7,661 nucleotides of DNA. Origin: Bacillota bacterium (GTDB taxonomy: Bacteria; Bacillota; Clostridia; Acetivibrionales; DSM-1351). The notes under the pieces were generated by a model, which did no database searches, was not told the origin of the DNA, and saw only the letters and a program-made list of their open reading frames with translations. Made by a program: the position numbers and the translations under genes. Every line of letters begins with the position of its first letter. The first letter of the stretch is position 1. This document shows, piece after piece, positions 6,461-7,661 of this stretch. The stretch covers positions 1 to 7,661 of the forward strand of contig JAEZRV010000017.1 in the NCBI GenBank assembly GCA_023444055.1, read 5' to 3'.

Positions 6461-6591
6461 CGAGGCAAGATAATGTCTACCACTTCTATAAGTGGGAGGT
6501 ACCGCTTTGGTTTTCAGGCGGTGAGAATATGTCCTGCAACGCTTACACGCCTCTGATGTAATGAAATTTTTCTACAATCGTAAAATTTCAT
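6461..6591. other. Unassigned structured element (ncRNA or relic mobile-element end)
   Basis: This stretch is richer in G+C than its surroundings and folds compactly. GAGGC (6462-6466) pairs with GCCTC (6549-6553) and encloses two perfect hairpins: CCACTT/AAGTGG with a 4-base loop (6480-6495) and ACCGC/GCGGT with a 12-base loop (6501-6522). A third hairpin follows, ATGAAATTTT with AAAATTTCAT (6561-6570, 6582-6591), with four T residues after it on the plus strand. I do not recognise a known riboswitch or RNA family. An open plus-strand frame (6448-6559, ending in GGENMSCNAYTPLM then TAA, with no start codon) would alternatively fit the 3' tail of a decayed gene, for example an IS200/IS605-type element whose ends also form hairpins. 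The strand is undecided. Confidence 0.45.
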
Positions 6592-6641
6592 TTTGAATCT
6601 AGGCATTATAAAAATAGTAACTATTATTTATTTTAAATTGT

Positions 6642-6685
6642 AAAAAAACGCCTAAGCCATAATTGTATGGGGTTAGACGTTTTTT
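6642..6685 (-). terminator. Terminator downstream of the STAS-like gene
   Basis: AAAAAACG...CTAA..CC pairs with GG..TTAG..CGTTTTTT around a short loop. The minus strand gains a G-U pair and ends in seven T residues (6648-6642), so it best serves the gene at 6777-7136, which stops about 90 bases upstream. It can also pair on the plus strand. Confidence 0.75.
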
Positions 6686-6776
6686 GCTTATAATTTTATT
6701 TGTTAATTAATAATTAAATATGTAAATATTATAGTTCTTGTTGTTGCAATTAACTTATTATGACAAATATTTCATT

Positions 6777-7136
6777 TTAGTTAGCTGCTTTAATAGCTTC
6801 TTCTTCCGTAGGGAACATTTTATATTTTTGATCAAATCCTATAGTCTGAGCAATTCTCTTGATTTGTGAATTAGTTATTGCTGATGCAAATTCAACAATA
6901 AAAACATTCTTAAAACCATCTTTCATATAAATTTCCATACATTGTTGTAACATTGGCATCATTTCTTGAGGTAGTACTTTTAATCCAGTAGCATTGAGAA
7001 TCAAAGATGTACTTTTTGCATCTATAGTCTTTACTTTCTGTTGATAATCATTCATAAATGATTTTGCTTCATCTTCAGTAAAAAGACCAGAATTAGTAAT
7101 TACGAGTGCTTTTCCTTTTAAATCAAAACTATACAT
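6777..7136 (-). CDS. Small cytoplasmic protein, STAS/SpoIIAA-like fold (function unknown)
   Basis: A 119-residue protein with no signal peptide or membrane segment. It alternates predicted strands and helices: strand KALVITN (9-15), helix 21-37, strand STSLILNATGL (42-52), helix 57-72, strand KNVFIVEF (76-83), helix 88-100, then KMFPTEEEAIKAA at the end. This pattern, especially the central strand followed by a helix and the C-terminal 'F-x-T-x-EEA' helix, resembles STAS/SpoIIAA-like domains, which act in protein-protein control or lipid binding. I do not recognise a specific family, and the fold is an inference from pattern. It is monocistronic, with a promoter at 7186-7214 and a terminator at 6642-6685. 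GGAGG is present upstream but 12 bases from the ATG, longer than usual. Confidence 0.8.
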   Translation of the reverse strand: MYSFDLKGKALVITNSGLFTEDEAKSFMNDYQQKVKTIDAKSTSLILNATGLKVLPQEMMPMLQQCMEIYMKDGFKNVFIVEFASAITNSQIKRIAQTIGFDQKYKMFPTEEEAIKAAN

Positions 7137-7185
7137 ATTAAATCAATTCCTCCCTCAAAATCTATTTAATTTTACTATTTAATAC

Positions 7186-7214
7186 AGTATATATTAAAAA
7201 TTAACAGTTTGCAA
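7186..7214 (-). promoter_or_regulatory. Promoter of the STAS-like gene
   Basis: On the minus strand TTGCAA (7214-7209), a 17-base spacer and TATACT (7191-7186) form a reasonable vegetative promoter about 50 bases before the ATG. The remaining sequence up to the tRNA terminator (7215-7330) is AT-rich with nothing recognisable. Confidence 0.55.
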
Positions 7215-7330
7215 TATAAATAACAATATTTACAGAAAAACAAATAATATAATAGAAAATAGGGGAAGAGTAAAGATAACGGAATTAAATCTAATAATAT
7301 CTATTTAAAATATATAAATTCATATATAAA

Positions 7331-7364
7331 AAAGCGTATCTTTGAATAATCAAAAATACGCTTT
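7331..7364 (-). terminator. Terminator of the tRNA array
   Basis: A 9-bp stem AAAGCGTAT/ATACGCTTT with an inner TTTGA/TCAAA helix is followed on the minus strand by a T run. It lies 12 bases after the tRNA-Phe CCA end and closes the array. Confidence 0.8.
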
Positions 7365-7376
7365 ACTATAAAAAAT

Positions 7377-7452
7377 TGGTGCCCAGAGCCGGAATCGAAC
7401 CAGCGACACGGGGATTTTCAGTCCCCTGCTCTACCGACTGAGCTATCTGGGC
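7377..7452 (-). tRNA. tRNA-Phe (anticodon GAA)
   Basis: A 76-base tRNA with encoded CCA. Acceptor stem GCCCAGA pairs perfectly with TCTGGGC. The anticodon loop CTGAAAA presents GAA (7417-7419, minus strand). D-arm AGCTCAGTCGGTAGAGC and T-arm GGTTCGATTCC are standard. It is the last gene of the array. Confidence 0.97.
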
Positions 7453-7500
7453 ATTTTGCAATCAACTTGCATTATATTGCGCGTTCTTAAGGTTTTAAAG

Positions 7501-7577
7501 TGGTGGGCCTTCAGGGACTCGAACCCCGGACCAACCGGTTATGAGCCGGTTGCTCTAACCAACTGAGCTAAAGGCCC
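7501..7577 (-). tRNA. tRNA with CAU anticodon, probably tRNA-Ile2 (lysidine type), otherwise elongator Met
   Basis: A 77-base tRNA with encoded CCA, acceptor GGGCCTT pairing with AAGGCCC, and anticodon loop CTCATAA (CAT at 7541-7543, minus strand). It has a normal G1-C72 pair, so it is not the initiator. C4-G69 and C5-G68 pairs are present, features that the lysidine synthetase TilS uses in Escherichia coli to pick tRNA-Ile2. The body (start GGnCCTTTAGCTCAG, loop CTCATAACC) also resembles, from memory, the Bacillus subtilis Ile2 tRNA. An automatic caller may label it Met. Confidence 0.9.
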
Positions 7578-7581
7578 GTTG

Positions 7582-7657
7582 TGGCTCCTCAAGTAGGACT
7601 TGAACCTACGACCCTGCGGTTAACAGCCGCATGCTCTACCGACTGAGCTATTGAGGA
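7582..7657 (-). tRNA. tRNA-Asn (anticodon GUU)
   Basis: A 76-base tRNA with encoded CCA, acceptor TCCTCAA pairing with TTGAGGA, discriminator G, and anticodon loop CTGTTAA presenting GTT (7622-7624, minus strand). It is four bases upstream of the CAU tRNA, so they are co-transcribed. The array's promoter and possibly more tRNA or rRNA genes lie beyond the window. Confidence 0.97.
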
Positions 7658-7661
7658 ATAT

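Noticed and set aside
6093..6483. Two overlapping minus-strand frames of 96-97 codons
   Set aside because: Both run through the tRNA-Tyr gene and translate tRNA sequence (for example PEWPKGADCKSV); they are not genes.
6491..6505. T-box-like GGTACCGC motif
   Set aside because: It matches the core of the T-box antiterminator motif, but the rest of that motif, the specifier stem and a downstream amino-acid gene are absent.
6553..6566. Hammerhead-like CTGATG...GAAA string
   Set aside because: The core reads CTGATGT rather than CTGATGA and the required three-helix arrangement is not found.
1..7661. CRISPR array, rRNA, prophage genes
   Set aside because: No regularly spaced repeats, rRNA sequence or phage genes are visible in the window.

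Overview
The window is AT-rich (about one third G+C by eye) with strong Shine-Dalgarno sequences, tRNA genes that encode their own CCA ends, and consensus TTGACA-type promoters. This points to a low-G+C Firmicute, most likely a Clostridium-like member of the Clostridia; the genus is inference. Almost everything identifiable is on the minus strand.

Layout from low to high coordinates. (1) 1-126: the left end of an IS3-family element, with the first codons of its orfA running off the window. (2) About 114-1409: a second IS3-family element with orfA and orfB intact, joined by an A AAA AAA slippery site that fits programmed -1 frameshifting. (3) 1410-2014: about 600 bases without a gene, holding imperfect repeats, a possible IS256-type terminal repeat, a large nested hairpin and a good minus-strand terminator. 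(4) 2015-5703: two overlapping genes for a heterodimeric multidrug-type ABC exporter of the BmrCD/LmrCD/TM287-288 kind. (5) 5716-6062: the control region of that operon. It holds a consensus promoter, a 12-codon leader ORF with a perfect Shine-Dalgarno, a 12-bp palindrome and an intrinsic terminator, all before the first exporter gene. (6) 6220-6425: a tRNA-Tyr gene with its own promoter and terminator. (7) 6461-6591: a compact, highly foldable element I cannot name. (8) 6642-7214: a single gene for a 119-residue STAS-like protein with promoter and terminator. (9) 7331-7657: the 3' end of a tRNA array, read Asn, CAU (probably Ile2), Phe, then terminator.

The most interesting part is the exporter operon. 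The two ATPase domains are complementary: the upstream subunit has Asp where the catalytic Glu belongs but an intact LSGGQ signature, and the downstream subunit has the catalytic Glu but a degenerate LSTGE signature. The dimer is therefore predicted to have one active and one degenerate ATP site. The short leader ORF followed by a terminator suggests control by ribosome-mediated attenuation, in which a translation-blocking drug stalls the leader ribosome and lets transcription enter the exporter genes. The leader, terminator and promoter are directly visible; the drug response is inferred by analogy with the bmrB-bmrCD system of Bacillus subtilis.
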